Positions 1-8,355 of a stretch of 64,000 bases of DNA are shown here, piece after piece (the first letter of the stretch is position 1; each line of letters begins with the position of its first letter). Below the pieces are notes generated by a model that was given only the letters and a program-made list of their open reading frames with translations, had not been told where the DNA came from and searched no databases. Made by a program: the position numbers and the translations under genes. Source of the DNA: Methylomicrobium lacus_A (GTDB lineage: Bacteria > Pseudomonadota > Gammaproteobacteria > Methylococcales > Methylomonadaceae); assembly GCF_041897535.1 (NCBI RefSeq), contig NZ_CP169217.1, positions 1,860,001 to 1,924,000 on the forward strand. The letters run 5' to 3'.

Positions 1-110
1 CTGCGCCAATGATCGCCAAAATCGTCTCGCCTTAGGCCCTAAGGCTTATGCAAAGGAATGCAAGCTTCCTGATCGACTCGCTGTTGTTGATCAATCGCGC
101 ATGCCGTCGG
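1..110. other. Window edge without a recognisable gene
   Basis: This stretch lies downstream of the minus-strand protease gene. The only structure seen is a short palindrome at about 30-46, with GCCTTAGG facing CCTAAGGC, which could form a hairpin. It has no following T-run in either direction, so I do not call it a terminator. Confidence 0.3.
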
Positions 111-821
111 CTATTTTTTAATCAGCGTCACCGCGCTGGATTCGTTATCGATGACCAGTTTATAACGCCCCAGCGCGCTCATCCCGAGCAGGCTTTTATG
201 ATTCAGCAGCGCATCGTCGACGAAAGCGGCGTCCACGTTTTCGAGGGTTTCCGCTTCTATCCTGACCCCCTGCAATTTGCCGATCTTGGCGTCGACGCTG
301 CCGTTCGCGGTCTGCATGACCCGCGGGGTCAGCGTGTCCTCGGCAATCCCGAGCTTCGCGATCATCGAAGCCGGCATCACGATCAGATCCGCGCCGGTAT
401 CGATGATCATTTCGACATTTTCCCAATAGGCCCCGCTGCCCGTGACCGACAGCGATACCAGCAGGTGCCCGCCTTCGGAGCGGGTCGGCAGCACGATCCG
501 GCCGCTGTCGGTTTTTTGCTTTCTATCTATGATCACGACTTTTTCAATCTTGCCTTTAAGATCCCGGCTGATCACGTGATTGTAGGATGCCAACGCTTTT
601 TCGAGTTGTTGCTCCAGGCTGCCGCGGGCGCGCACCTTCGGCTCGTCGCCGATGTTATCCAGGCCGACGATCTGGATATGCATCTGGTCTTGCAGCGACT
701 CGATCTGACCGTATAAATCATCGCCATAATCGGCTTCTTGCGCCTGCGCGCTCAGCGCAGCAACGACACAGAAAACGCAAACGAGCTTGCTCGGCGAAAG
801 AAAATGAGAGTGTCTGTTCAT
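111..821 (-). CDS. Secreted retropepsin-like aspartic protease
   Basis: The 236-residue product starts with a signal peptide (basic start, hydrophobic residues 12-24, likely cleavage after AQA near residue 27), so it should act in the periplasm. Residues 141-145 read DTGAD, preceded by hydrophobic MII, which is the catalytic Asp-Thr-Gly motif of retropepsin-like (clan AA) proteases. The region from about 118 to 234, ending in a GMSALGRYKLVID block, matches the single-lobe bacterial aspartyl protease fold, which works as a homodimer. The N-terminal 90 residues are less characteristic. The gene lies 28 nt downstream of a GTPase gene on the same strand, so the two may be cotranscribed. The substrate is unknown. 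Assignment to the fold is fairly sure; proteolytic activity is inferred from the motif. Confidence 0.75.
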   Translation of the reverse strand: MNRHSHFLSPSKLVCVFCVVAALSAQAQEADYGDDLYGQIESLQDQMHIQIVGLDNIGDEPKVRARGSLEQQLEKALASYNHVISRDLKGKIEKVVIIDRKQKTDSGRIVLPTRSEGGHLLVSLSVTGSGAYWENVEMIIDTGADLIVMPASMIAKLGIAEDTLTPRVMQTANGSVDAKIGKLQGVRIEAETLENVDAAFVDDALLNHKSLLGMSALGRYKLVIDNESSAVTLIKK

Positions 822-849
822 CGATATGTTTGTCTGAAATGGGGTAGAC

Positions 850-2313
850 TCACTTCTGGCCGCTCCGTATCCCGAACTGTCCCAGGAGTAACAGGATTTT
901 TTCCTTGCGCCGGCCCTCGGATAAGGTGCGGAGGTATTGTGCCCGCAGACTGTCCGGCAATTTACTGACTATGCCCGCCAGGACCGCTTCGATGTTGTAG
1001 CAGGCCGCAGGGCTTGACAGGCAGGCCGGCACGCAATCGGTGCGCGCGAGCTGCAATGCCTCTGCGACCGCGTCGACCGCAGCGCGGATGTTTTGGGCTT
1101 TGCCGCTGTCCGGATTGTCGATGTCGTACGGCGGCTTCCATTCCCGAAACGGGCGCAATTGATCGACATGGCTGACGACCGCCAATACCGGCGGCATGCG
1201 CCGTTCGAGATGGGCGCCGAACCAGCGCTGCAATTCGCGAAGAAAGCGGCCGTCGGCTTCGCGGCCGGCTTGCAGCGCCGAACAGACCACGATCACCAGG
1301 TCGAAATCGCCGAGTTGCTGGTCTTTGTTTTGAAACCAGAAGTCGTTCTCGCCGTAGCCCGGACTGTCATAAAGCAACACCTCATCCATGCCCGGATGCT
1401 GAAGCTTGTAAAGCCGCAATTGATCGTCGACCGGCAGCACGTCGACCGTGGCCCTGAATTCGCCGAGCAGCCCATTGATCAGGCTGGATTTGCCGGCCTT
1501 GGCCTGGCCGGCGATCAAGACGCGCAAGGGGCGTTTGGCGAGGGCATTCGTTTCCGGTTCCGGCTCGCTCGCGGCAAGGAAGGGCGGCAGAAGATGGCCG
1601 CTGTAGAGCGCGATTGCATAATAGCCGATCTTTTTGACCAGCGTCTGAAGCAGCCAGCGCTCCAGCAAGCCTTTCGGATAAGAGGTAATCTTGCCGGTAA
1701 AAAAATGGCCGAGTTCGGTCGGGATCGCGGTCAAAGGCGATGCCGCCATCGCGAGCGTGCGGCGCAGATAATTGGCCTGCCTGAACTTCTCCTTCCAGCG
1801 CCAGAGCTGCAAACCGTCCTGAATCGTGATCAGATGGCTGAACGGGACTTTATCATCCAGAAGCTCGCGCATGTCCCGGCAGACCTGCTCGACGATGAAC
1901 AGGATGTTGCGCAGCGGCACATCGAGCTCCGCGCGCCCGGCTTCGGGCTTGAAATGCGCCGCGACTTCGGTGATCACCCGCTTGGCCAGGGCCGCAAGCC
2001 GCGCCGGATCGGTCAACGGGTAGTCGGCGGGATTCAGCGCCCCTGTCAGGGCGTCGATCTTGTCCCAGATCTCCCTGGCGGCCGGCGACCAGCGGTCGTC
2101 GGGATCGACGCGCGGCAAGGTCTGCGGCAGCGGCTCGTCCTGTTGCAGTTTTTGACCGAGAATCCAGGCGATACCGTAGGATGACAATAAAATCGGCGCG
2201 GCGATCGCTAAATAATGCTGCTGCCACAGCCAGATGCCGCCGAGAATCAACAGCGCCAGCCAGGGCAACAACACCAGGACCAGCAGGACAATCAACAGCG
2301 CCGACTTTTTCAT
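850..2313 (-). CDS. Membrane-anchored GTPase
   Basis: The 487-residue protein has two hydrophobic segments at the N-terminus (about 5-29 and 33-52) that should anchor it in the inner membrane. A P-loop GTPase domain follows in the C-terminal half. The G1 motif GQAKAGKSS is at 269-277, the G3 motif DSPGYG at 316-321 and a G4-like SHVD at 381-384, where His-Val replaces the usual Lys-x of NKxD. The region between membrane and GTPase (about 70-250) is probably helical. Its start codon overlaps the stop of the upstream GTPase gene by 4 nt (ATGA), so the two are translationally coupled and probably act together. The cellular role is not known; the family is loosely related to Era/TrmE-like GTPases. 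The degenerate G4 makes nucleotide specificity uncertain. Confidence 0.75.
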   Translation of the reverse strand: MKKSALLIVLLVLVLLPWLALLILGGIWLWQQHYLAIAAPILLSSYGIAWILGQKLQQDEPLPQTLPRVDPDDRWSPAAREIWDKIDALTGALNPADYPLTDPARLAALAKRVITEVAAHFKPEAGRAELDVPLRNILFIVEQVCRDMRELLDDKVPFSHLITIQDGLQLWRWKEKFRQANYLRRTLAMAASPLTAIPTELGHFFTGKITSYPKGLLERWLLQTLVKKIGYYAIALYSGHLLPPFLAASEPEPETNALAKRPLRVLIAGQAKAGKSSLINGLLGEFRATVDVLPVDDQLRLYKLQHPGMDEVLLYDSPGYGENDFWFQNKDQQLGDFDLVIVVCSALQAGREADGRFLRELQRWFGAHLERRMPPVLAVVSHVDQLRPFREWKPPYDIDNPDSGKAQNIRAAVDAVAEALQLARTDCVPACLSSPAACYNIEAVLAGIVSKLPDSLRAQYLRTLSEGRRKEKILLLLGQFGIRSGQK

Positions 2314-3575
2314 GGCGCCGGTGTTTGCTTGCGTTTGATCGCATCACGCAGCAACTCGCCGCCGCGCATGAATTCCTGCTTGAACATCGCATTCAGCGCC
2401 TCGGCGCTTAAGGCCTTGCCCTGCCGGGTCTCGGCAAAATAAAAGCCCAGAGTCTTGCCAAGCCCATAGCTGACCGCCGCGGTGTACAAGCCGGCCATGC
2501 CGGCCGCCAGCGTTTGTCCGTAATAAGGCACCAGTTTCAACAATTCGCGCCCGCCCATGCCCGAGAGCACGCCCAGGCCGATCGCGCTGACGATTTCGCC
2601 GACGCTTTGCCGGGTCAACGGCAGGCCGTAGACGCTGGCGATACTGTGGAACATCTTGCCCTGCAAAATCACAACACTGCTCAAGCTCGCGACCGGCAGC
2701 GGAATCGCGGCCGCGCAGCCCGCCAAGATCGCGTAGCTGACGATGTGCGCATGCGCCGCCTTCGAATACACATCGTTGATCCGGCTGACATCGAGCATTT
2801 CGCGCAGGCCGAGCGGAAGTGCGACTTCGATCGCGGTCCAGAGTTCATCGCTGCCGTAATCGGCCGGCTCATAAGCGTCCTCGGTCAGGGTAAAATCGAT
2901 CGGCACGAAACGGGCGTTCAGGCCGGCAAAACGCTCGCGCTGCTTCAGCAGAGAGCAGCGCAGATCGTAGGGCACCTCAGGACCGACCTGCCCTGCCGGG
3001 AAAGGATACGGCGTCACATGCTCCATCGTCCGGGTCGGATAGCCTTCATGCAGGGTGGTTTGCGCGACGATCAACGGCCAGTTCGGGTGCGCCTTGCGAA
3101 TCTGTTTGACCGCCGCCAGCAACGCCTCCAGTTGCTGATCCATCGCCTTCACGACCACGAGCAACAGATGCGCCTGCTGCTCGCTCCAGGCCATGTCGGC
3201 GCCGGCGTCATAGCCGGTTTCCGACAGTCCGCGCGTATCCAGGAAGCGCAGAAACGCAGTCTCCGCATCCGGATAATCGAAAAACATCGCAGTCTTGGTA
3301 CAGGGTTTGAAGCCGTTGCCGACTTCCGCGGCGGTGGCATGGGTCAATGTCTGGATGATCGCGCTTTTGCCGCTTTGGGTCTTGCCCAGCAGCCAGAATA
3401 CCGGGGGCGGCACGCTGGCGTGGATGCTGTTGATCGCCTGTTCGGCTTCCCTGTCAACGGTCGGATTGAGGATCTTGCCGGTATAATCCTGTAGATTCAA
3501 AAACGGATGCTTCGCTTGAAGATTCCATTTTTTCCAAAGCTTCCAGTCGGAAAACAAGGTCGTCAGCTTGGACAT
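2310..3575 (-). CDS. GTPase with DUF697-type membrane-associated C-terminus
   Basis: The 421-residue protein has a P-loop GKTQSGKS at 64-71 and a G3-like DTRGL near residue 113. A possible G4 region, AQTTLHE, has lost the canonical NKxD. The C-terminal third (about 265-400) is rich in Ala, Gly and hydrophobic residues (YAILAGCAAAIPLP, then GLGVLSGMGG). It resembles DUF697, the domain found in E. coli YcjF and other GTPase-associated membrane proteins. It is the upstream partner of the membrane-anchored GTPase with a 4-nt overlap. By analogy with YcjX/YcjF, the pair may form a membrane GTPase module involved in envelope stress, but this is inference. The divergence of G4 leaves open that it binds nucleotide only weakly. 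Confidence 0.7.
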   Translation of the reverse strand: MSKLTTLFSDWKLWKKWNLQAKHPFLNLQDYTGKILNPTVDREAEQAINSIHASVPPPVFWLLGKTQSGKSAIIQTLTHATAAEVGNGFKPCTKTAMFFDYPDAETAFLRFLDTRGLSETGYDAGADMAWSEQQAHLLLVVVKAMDQQLEALLAAVKQIRKAHPNWPLIVAQTTLHEGYPTRTMEHVTPYPFPAGQVGPEVPYDLRCSLLKQRERFAGLNARFVPIDFTLTEDAYEPADYGSDELWTAIEVALPLGLREMLDVSRINDVYSKAAHAHIVSYAILAGCAAAIPLPVASLSSVVILQGKMFHSIASVYGLPLTRQSVGEIVSAIGLGVLSGMGGRELLKLVPYYGQTLAAGMAGLYTAAVSYGLGKTLGFYFAETRQGKALSAEALNAMFKQEFMRGGELLRDAIKRKQTPAP

Positions 3576-3641
3576 AAGAAGATAGGCTTAGCCGGAGTGG
3601 GAGCGCCGCCGGAGAGATGGCCGAAGGACTTCGGCAAGTGC

Positions 3642-3684
3642 GTTGCCCTCGTTCCGACGCTCAGCGCATCGGAACGAGGGCGAC
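3642..3684. repeat. Long perfect palindrome (REP-like hairpin)
   Basis: Positions 3645-3657 and 3669-3681 are exact reverse complements (13 bp), with an 11-nt loop. The pairing extends to 3642/3684 with one G-T wobble. It sits just 3' of ispG and before the GTPase pair. There is no T-run, so it looks like a REP-type or mRNA-stabilising hairpin more than an intrinsic terminator. Its core (CTCGTTCC ... GGAACGAG) is of the same general style as the hairpins at 49246-49350. Confidence 0.6.
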
Positions 3685-3687
3685 AAA

Positions 3688-4917
3688 CTAGGCGCCGGCC
3701 TTTTCGCCGTAGTGCGATTCGATATAACGTTCAACGAGCGCCTGGAATTCCTCGGCGATGTGGTCGCCTTTCAGCGTGACCGTTTTTTCGCCGTCCTCAT
3801 AGACCGGCGCGACCGGGGATTCACCGGTGCCCGGCAGGCTGATGCCGATGTTCGCGTTTTTGCTTTCGCCGGGGCCGTTGACCACGCAGCCCATCACCGC
3901 GACTTCCATTGCTTCGACGCCCGGATATTGAGTGCGCCAGACCGGCATCTGGTCGCGCAGGTAGGTCTGGATTTCGAGCGCCAGCTTCTGGAAATAATCG
4001 CTGGTCGTGCGGCCGCAGCCGGGGCAGGAAATCACCATCGGCGTGAACGAGCGGAAACCCATCGTCTGCAGGATTTCCTGTGCGACGATCACTTCCTGGG
4101 TTCTGGACGCACCGGGTTCCGGCGTCAAGGAAATCCGGATCGTATCGCCGATGCCCTGCTGCATCAGCACCGACAGCGCCGCGGACGACGCGACGATGCC
4201 TTTCGAGCCCATGCCGGCCTCGGTCAACCCCAAATGCAGCGCATAGTCGCAGCGGCTCGACAAATCCTGGTAGATGCTGATCAGATCCTGCACATTGCTG
4301 ATTTTGCAGGACAGGATGATCTTGTCCTTACCGAGACCGATTTCCTCGGCCTTGGCGGCGCTTTCGAGCGCGGACATCACGATCGCCTTGCGGGTCACCG
4401 CGGCCAATGGCTCGGGAGTCGGCAATTCGCGGTTCTCGTCGAGCAGCCGGGCCAGCACCGCCGGGTCCAGACTGCCGCCGTTCACGCCGATACGGACCGG
4501 TTTGTTATACTGGCAGGCGAACTCGACCATTTGTTGAAACTGCGGATCGCGGCTTTTACCACGGCCGACGTTGCCGGGATTGATCCGGTATTTGTCGAGT
4601 GCGGCCGCGCAATCCGGGTATTTTTCGAGCAGGCGGTGGCCGTTGAAATGAAAATCGCCGACGATCGGCACCGCATGGCCCCTCTTGTCCAACTGATTGC
4701 GAATCTCCGCCACCGCCTTCGCCGCTTCTTCGGTATTGACGGTCACTCGGACGATTTCGGAGCCCGCCTCGGCCAATTCGATGATTTGATTGACTGTGGA
4801 GATAACATCGGCCGTATCGGTATTGGTCATCGATTGCACGACGATCGGCGCGCCGCCGCCCACTTTGACGCCGCCGACCGAAACCTGATGCGTGATTTTT
4901 CTAAGACTGATGGACAT
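3688..4917 (-). CDS. ispG: 4-hydroxy-3-methylbut-2-enyl diphosphate synthase
   Basis: IspG (GcpE) is a cytoplasmic [4Fe-4S] enzyme. It converts 2-C-methyl-D-erythritol 2,4-cyclodiphosphate to HMBPP in the non-mevalonate isoprenoid pathway. The 409-residue protein is full length for the proteobacterial short form. The N-terminal TIM-barrel half contains VQSMTNTDTADV near residue 30. The C-terminal half has the cluster-binding cysteines in SCPGCGRT and in CVVNGPGE, followed by the usual ANIGISLPG block. The start ATG at 4917 gives the standard N-terminus and is preceded by a good promoter at 4960-4987. In many gammaproteobacteria ispG is followed by hisS; here the next gene is an unrelated GTPase pair behind a strong hairpin. 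Confidence 0.97.
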   Translation of the reverse strand: MSISLRKITHQVSVGGVKVGGGAPIVVQSMTNTDTADVISTVNQIIELAEAGSEIVRVTVNTEEAAKAVAEIRNQLDKRGHAVPIVGDFHFNGHRLLEKYPDCAAALDKYRINPGNVGRGKSRDPQFQQMVEFACQYNKPVRIGVNGGSLDPAVLARLLDENRELPTPEPLAAVTRKAIVMSALESAAKAEEIGLGKDKIILSCKISNVQDLISIYQDLSSRCDYALHLGLTEAGMGSKGIVASSAALSVLMQQGIGDTIRISLTPEPGASRTQEVIVAQEILQTMGFRSFTPMVISCPGCGRTTSDYFQKLALEIQTYLRDQMPVWRTQYPGVEAMEVAVMGCVVNGPGESKNANIGISLPGTGESPVAPVYEDGEKTVTLKGDHIAEEFQALVERYIESHYGEKAGA

Positions 4918-4959
4918 AGATTAAACTTTCAATAAGGAATGGCTGATTTAAAATAGTGT

Positions 4960-4987
4960 TCTATATTATACGCCTTGAGCGTGTCAA
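4960..4987 (-). promoter_or_regulatory. Probable sigma70 promoter of ispG
   Basis: On the minus strand a perfect -35 TTGACA (4982-4987) is followed after 16 nt by TATAGA (4960-4965). A TATAAT also overlaps this region but is spaced only 11 nt from the -35. The predicted transcript would start about 35 nt before the ispG ATG. Confidence 0.55.
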
Positions 4988-5002
4988 GGGCAGAGTGAAA
5001 TC

Positions 5003-5731
5003 GTGCGGATCAATTATTTTTCTGACATCCATTTGGAATTCGGCAAGCTGGAAGCCCCGGACAACGATGCCGACCTGATCATCGCGGCCGGCGACATCGG
5101 CGTTTGCGAGCAGGGCGTCGCCTGGCTGAAATCCTTCGACAAACCGGTCATCTATGTGGCCGGCAATCATGAGTTTTATACGCATGAATATCGCGAAGCC
5201 CTGCTGTTGATCCGCGAGCAATGCCAGGGCTCGAATGTGCAGTTTCTCGAAAACCGGCGCTTCATTTTCGGGCAGGTTCGCTTTTTGGGCTGCACGCTGT
5301 GGGCCGATCTCTATGCCGAAGGCCGGGAAAAAACCGATTCCCTCAGCGAGTCGCTGAACGATTTCAAAAAAATCCGCTTCGACGGCAAGGCGCTGAATGC
5401 AGACCGGTTTACCGGTTTCTACCGGCATTCGAAGACATGGCTGGAAAGTGAACTGGCGCAGCCGTTTTCGGGAAAAACGGTCGTGGTGACGCATCATGCG
5501 CCGTCGGAATGGAGCTGGAACGAAGCGCCGAGCGCGGTCAAGAAACTGGCCTACTGCAACGATCTGAAAGCGTTGATGCATCAATACGAGATTACCGCGT
5601 GGTTCCACGGCCACACGCATTGCCTGGTCGATTACCGGATCGCCGGCACCCGGATTCTTTGCAACCCCCGCGGCTACACCGGCCTGAAAACGGTGCCGGG
5701 GTTTGATTTAAACAAGACGGTGGATATTTAA
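5003..5731 (+). CDS. Calcineurin-like metallophosphoesterase
   Basis: The 242-residue cytoplasmic protein has all the metal-binding blocks of the calcineurin-like phosphoesterase fold in order. These are SDIH (D8, H10), AGD (D31), GNHEF (N55, H56), VTHHAPSE and the terminal HGHTH. It therefore should be a dinuclear metal phosphohydrolase, but the substrate cannot be read from the sequence. Translation starts at GTG 5003, which places the first metal motif at the usual distance from the N-terminus; the ribosome binding site is weak. The gene is divergent from ispG and convergent with the response regulator gene downstream, so it is probably transcribed alone. Confidence 0.85.
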   Translation: MRINYFSDIHLEFGKLEAPDNDADLIIAAGDIGVCEQGVAWLKSFDKPVIYVAGNHEFYTHEYREALLLIREQCQGSNVQFLENRRFIFGQVRFLGCTLWADLYAEGREKTDSLSESLNDFKKIRFDGKALNADRFTGFYRHSKTWLESELAQPFSGKTVVVTHHAPSEWSWNEAPSAVKKLAYCNDLKALMHQYEITAWFHGHTHCLVDYRIAGTRILCNPRGYTGLKTVPGFDLNKTVDI

Positions 5732-5768
5732 GACTTGGCAAGGCGCCCAATGCCGCTACAGATGGCGA

Positions 5769-6389
5769 TCACAACAAATCGCAATGCATCGCGATCTTCA
5801 TCAAGTCCGCAAGACTGTCGGCTTGCAGTTTTTCCATGATGCGCGCCCGGTGCGCATCGACGGTGCGGTTGCTGACCTTCAATATTTTCGCCGACTCTTT
5901 ATTCGAATGACTGCTGATGATCAGCCGCAGAACCTCCATCTCGCGCGGCGTCAACTGCGCCAGGCGGTGTTGAATGTCACTCTTCAATGCCCGTTCGGCA
6001 CGGGCATAAATATCCTTGCTGATGCCTTCCTCGAGACGTTCGAGCAGGACGCTGTTTTCGAACGGTTTTTCGAGAAAATCGATGGCGCCGGCGCGGAAGG
6101 CTTTCGCGGAGTCGGCCACTTCGGCATGGCCGCTGATGAAAATGATCGGAATATTGATGTCGCGTTTACCGAGTTCCTCTTGCAGTTCAAGGCCGCTCAT
6201 CGTCGGCATGCGCACGTCCAGCAGCAAACAGCCCGGCCGGCTGTGATCGTAACAGTCCAAAAATTCGTGCGCGGATTCAAAACTTTGGATGGCGAACCCG
6301 GCGGATTCGATCAACAGCGTCAAAGCATCGCGGATCGCAAATTCATCGTCCACCAGATACACGATCGCATTGCTTCGCTCATAATTCAT
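5769..6389 (-). CDS. FixJ/LuxR-type response regulator
   Basis: The 206-residue protein has an N-terminal receiver domain (about 8-125) with acidic pocket DDE at 14-16, phospho-acceptor D58 in LLLDVRMP, and K108 in the EKPF motif typical of the FixJ subfamily. A LuxR/FixJ helix-turn-helix follows at about 141-203 (LTPREMEVL ... NRTVDAHRARIMEKL). It should be a phosphorylation-dependent transcription activator. The gene overlaps the sensor kinase gene by 11 nt, so the two form a cognate pair made from one message. The target genes are not evident here. No nif or fix genes lie nearby, so control of nitrogen fixation should not be assumed. Confidence 0.92.
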   Translation of the reverse strand: MNYERSNAIVYLVDDEFAIRDALTLLIESAGFAIQSFESAHEFLDCYDHSRPGCLLLDVRMPTMSGLELQEELGKRDINIPIIFISGHAEVADSAKAFRAGAIDFLEKPFENSVLLERLEEGISKDIYARAERALKSDIQHRLAQLTPREMEVLRLIISSHSNKESAKILKVSNRTVDAHRARIMEKLQADSLADLMKIAMHCDLL

Positions 6390-7740
6390 TGGCCTGCTCC
6401 TTCGACGGCAAGGTTACATAAAAGGTGCAGCCTTTTCCGACTTGGCTGTTGAATCGTAAGCCGCCTTGATGCGCCTCAACCAGGGAGCGACTGATAGACA
6501 GTCCCATGCCCATGCCGTTTTTTTTGGTCGTGTAAAAAGGCGTCATGATCTTCGGCCGATCGGCATTGGAAATACCCGGTCCATTATCCTTGACCCTGAT
6601 TTCGACACCGTGGTGATCGTCCACTTGTGTGCGTATCACCAGACGGCTCTGATGTTCCTGAGGCATATCCTGCATCGCTTCGATCGCGTTTCTGAGCAAA
6701 TTCAACAACACCTGTTCTATCTGTACTTCATTGATATAGACCACTGGCAAATCATCCGCCAGTTCCAACTCGAGGGCGATATTTTGCAGTTTGACCTCGG
6801 TCGCGCACATACCGATGCAATCCTTGATCAGTTGATTGATGCTGACCGCTTTCCGTGTGGTGGTTTTCGTGCGGACAAAATCGCGCATCCGATGAATGAT
6901 CTGCCCTGCGCGCAGCGCCTGTTGATGCGTTTTGGCGAGAATACCGGCCAGTTTCACTGTATCGGGAGCCGGCATCGTCAGTAGGCTTAAACTGACTTCA
7001 GTATAGGCGACGATCGCGGTCAGCGGCTGATTGACTTCATGCGCGATGCCCGACGCCATTTCCCCCATCAAGCCCAGCCGGGTGACGTGCGCGAGTTCTT
7101 CCAGATGCTGACGGTTTTCCTGCTCCTGCCTCTTCCGCTGCCTGATGTCGCGCAGGATACCGGTAAAAAAAATCTCGCCGTCGATCAAAAACTCGGCCAC
7201 AGACAGATCCAGCGGCACGGTCGAGCCGTTCTTGTGCAAGCCCTCGACTTCGCGGCCGATGCCAATGATTTTGGAAACGCCGGTCTCGATATGATTTTTT
7301 AAGTACTGGTCGTGCTGCATCGCATGACCCCGCGGCATCAGCATGTTGACATTGCGCCCGACCAATTCCTCCTCGGTGTAGCCGAGTATCACGTTGACCG
7401 CCGCATTCGCGGTCACCACAAGCCCGTTTCGATCTATCGTGACGATGCCTTCGGCCGCGGCGTTGAAAATCGAATTGAGCCGGGCTTCCCGCTCCCGCAA
7501 GCGCTGTTTGGATTGCTTGAGCGCGTCGATATTCTGCTGCAGCGCGAGATTGCTTTCGGTCAGTTCCTTGGTCTGCTCGACCAGTTTTTGCTCCAGCATC
7601 CTGATTCTGTCCTCAGACGCCTGCAAGTTTTTTTGCGCAGTCGAGAGTTGCGTTAACAACTCGGCATTACTCGGCAAATAATCTTCCATGATCGATTCGC
7701 AAGGCTCGTCATTGCCTGATTGACAGCTTTCGGGGGTCAT
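6379..7740 (-). CDS. FixL-like PAS sensor histidine kinase, possible haem oxygen sensor
   Basis: The 453-residue protein has no clear membrane segment. A coiled coil spans about 28-87 and a PAS domain about 88-205. The kinase core has the H-box histidine H234 (SGIAHEVNQPL), N351 in LLRNAIEAM, DNGPGI at 385-390 and GMGLSIS at 411-417. In the PAS domain H143 lies in QHDQYL and R163 in IIGIGRE, exactly 20 residues apart. This matches the haem-ligand His200 and distal Arg220 of Bradyrhizobium FixL. The protein could thus sense O2, CO or NO, although related PAS domains without haem share parts of this motif. Start 7740 is the first ATG; M18 is an alternative, and neither has a clear Shine-Dalgarno. 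It is transcribed with the FixJ-like gene. Confidence 0.88.
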   Translation of the reverse strand: MTPESCQSGNDEPCESIMEDYLPSNAELLTQLSTAQKNLQASEDRIRMLEQKLVEQTKELTESNLALQQNIDALKQSKQRLREREARLNSIFNAAAEGIVTIDRNGLVVTANAAVNVILGYTEEELVGRNVNMLMPRGHAMQHDQYLKNHIETGVSKIIGIGREVEGLHKNGSTVPLDLSVAEFLIDGEIFFTGILRDIRQRKRQEQENRQHLEELAHVTRLGLMGEMASGIAHEVNQPLTAIVAYTEVSLSLLTMPAPDTVKLAGILAKTHQQALRAGQIIHRMRDFVRTKTTTRKAVSINQLIKDCIGMCATEVKLQNIALELELADDLPVVYINEVQIEQVLLNLLRNAIEAMQDMPQEHQSRLVIRTQVDDHHGVEIRVKDNGPGISNADRPKIMTPFYTTKKNGMGMGLSISRSLVEAHQGGLRFNSQVGKGCTFYVTLPSKEQANEL

Positions 7741-8101
7741 GAACGAAATCCGCGTTAAGAATTAGCAAAAAAAAGATGTCTGCAAATTTTACGCACTTTT
7801 CAATAGATTACCAAAACTGATACTGCATTTTATATTTTCGCGCCCAATTGCGTGTTAGCCGTCATTCGCCGCCCCATTCGCCTTGGCTTTGAATCGATGA
7901 AGACTTATTGCTAGAAGATTCAAAAAAATTATTTTAGCTATGCTATGCTAGAAAAAATAAGCGCATGATTCTATTCGCTTGAAAGAAGACGATGGTTTGT
8001 TCGAAAAGCTCAAAATCGATCTAGGTATTTGTACGGATTGTCGGGTATCCATTTTGGTTGGTAGCATGGAAAACTGATCATTGAAGCTTAAGGAGACCCC
8101 C
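7741..8101. other. Divergent intergenic region of about 360 bp
   Basis: The region separates the minus-strand sensor kinase from the plus-strand DUF2934 gene and is clearly AT-richer than its surroundings. It contains a short tandem repeat (GCTATGCTATGCTA, about 7937-7950) that could hold -10 elements for the rightward genes. I could not find a convincing -35. No gene is seen. Confidence 0.4.
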
Positions 8102-8308
8102 ATGAATACGCAAGTCAACGACCTGAGTTGTGACGCGAGCGGAGAAATGACTCCGGACAAATTCAGAGACATGGTCGAGGAAAGGGCCTACTTTAAAGCG
8201 GAACGGAGAGGTTTTGCAAGTGGACATGAACTGGAAGACTGGCTTGAGGCCGAAGAAGAAATAAGCAACCAATGCCGATATTGGTTAGCGGATAACGACT
8301 CAACCTAA
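8102..8308 (+). CDS. DUF2934 family small protein
   Basis: The 68-residue hydrophilic, acidic protein contains a compact block ERAYFKAERRGFASGHELED followed by WLEAEEEI, which is the signature of DUF2934. The function of this family is unknown; members are common in methylotrophs and other proteobacteria. I place the start at ATG 8102, because AAGGAG at 8090-8095 lies 6 nt upstream; an in-frame TTG at 8081 has no such site. The next gene starts 47 nt downstream on the same strand. Confidence 0.8.
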   Translation: MNTQVNDLSCDASGEMTPDKFRDMVEERAYFKAERRGFASGHELEDWLEAEEEISNQCRYWLADNDST

Positions 8309-8355
8309 CCACAGAACATTTTTCAACCCATTTGAACAACGCAACGGGGCGCACC

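Noticed and set aside
1093..2184. Plus-strand frame of 363 codons opposite the membrane-anchored GTPase
   Set aside because: Antisense shadow of a gene with clear P-loop motifs; its own peptide shows no recognisable motif. The same reasoning applies to 2514-3494, 3643-4935, 23450-24865 and the minus-strand frame 9280-10809.
5769..7740. Nitrogen fixation regulation locus
   Set aside because: The kinase and regulator resemble FixL/FixJ, but no nif or fix genes occur in the window.
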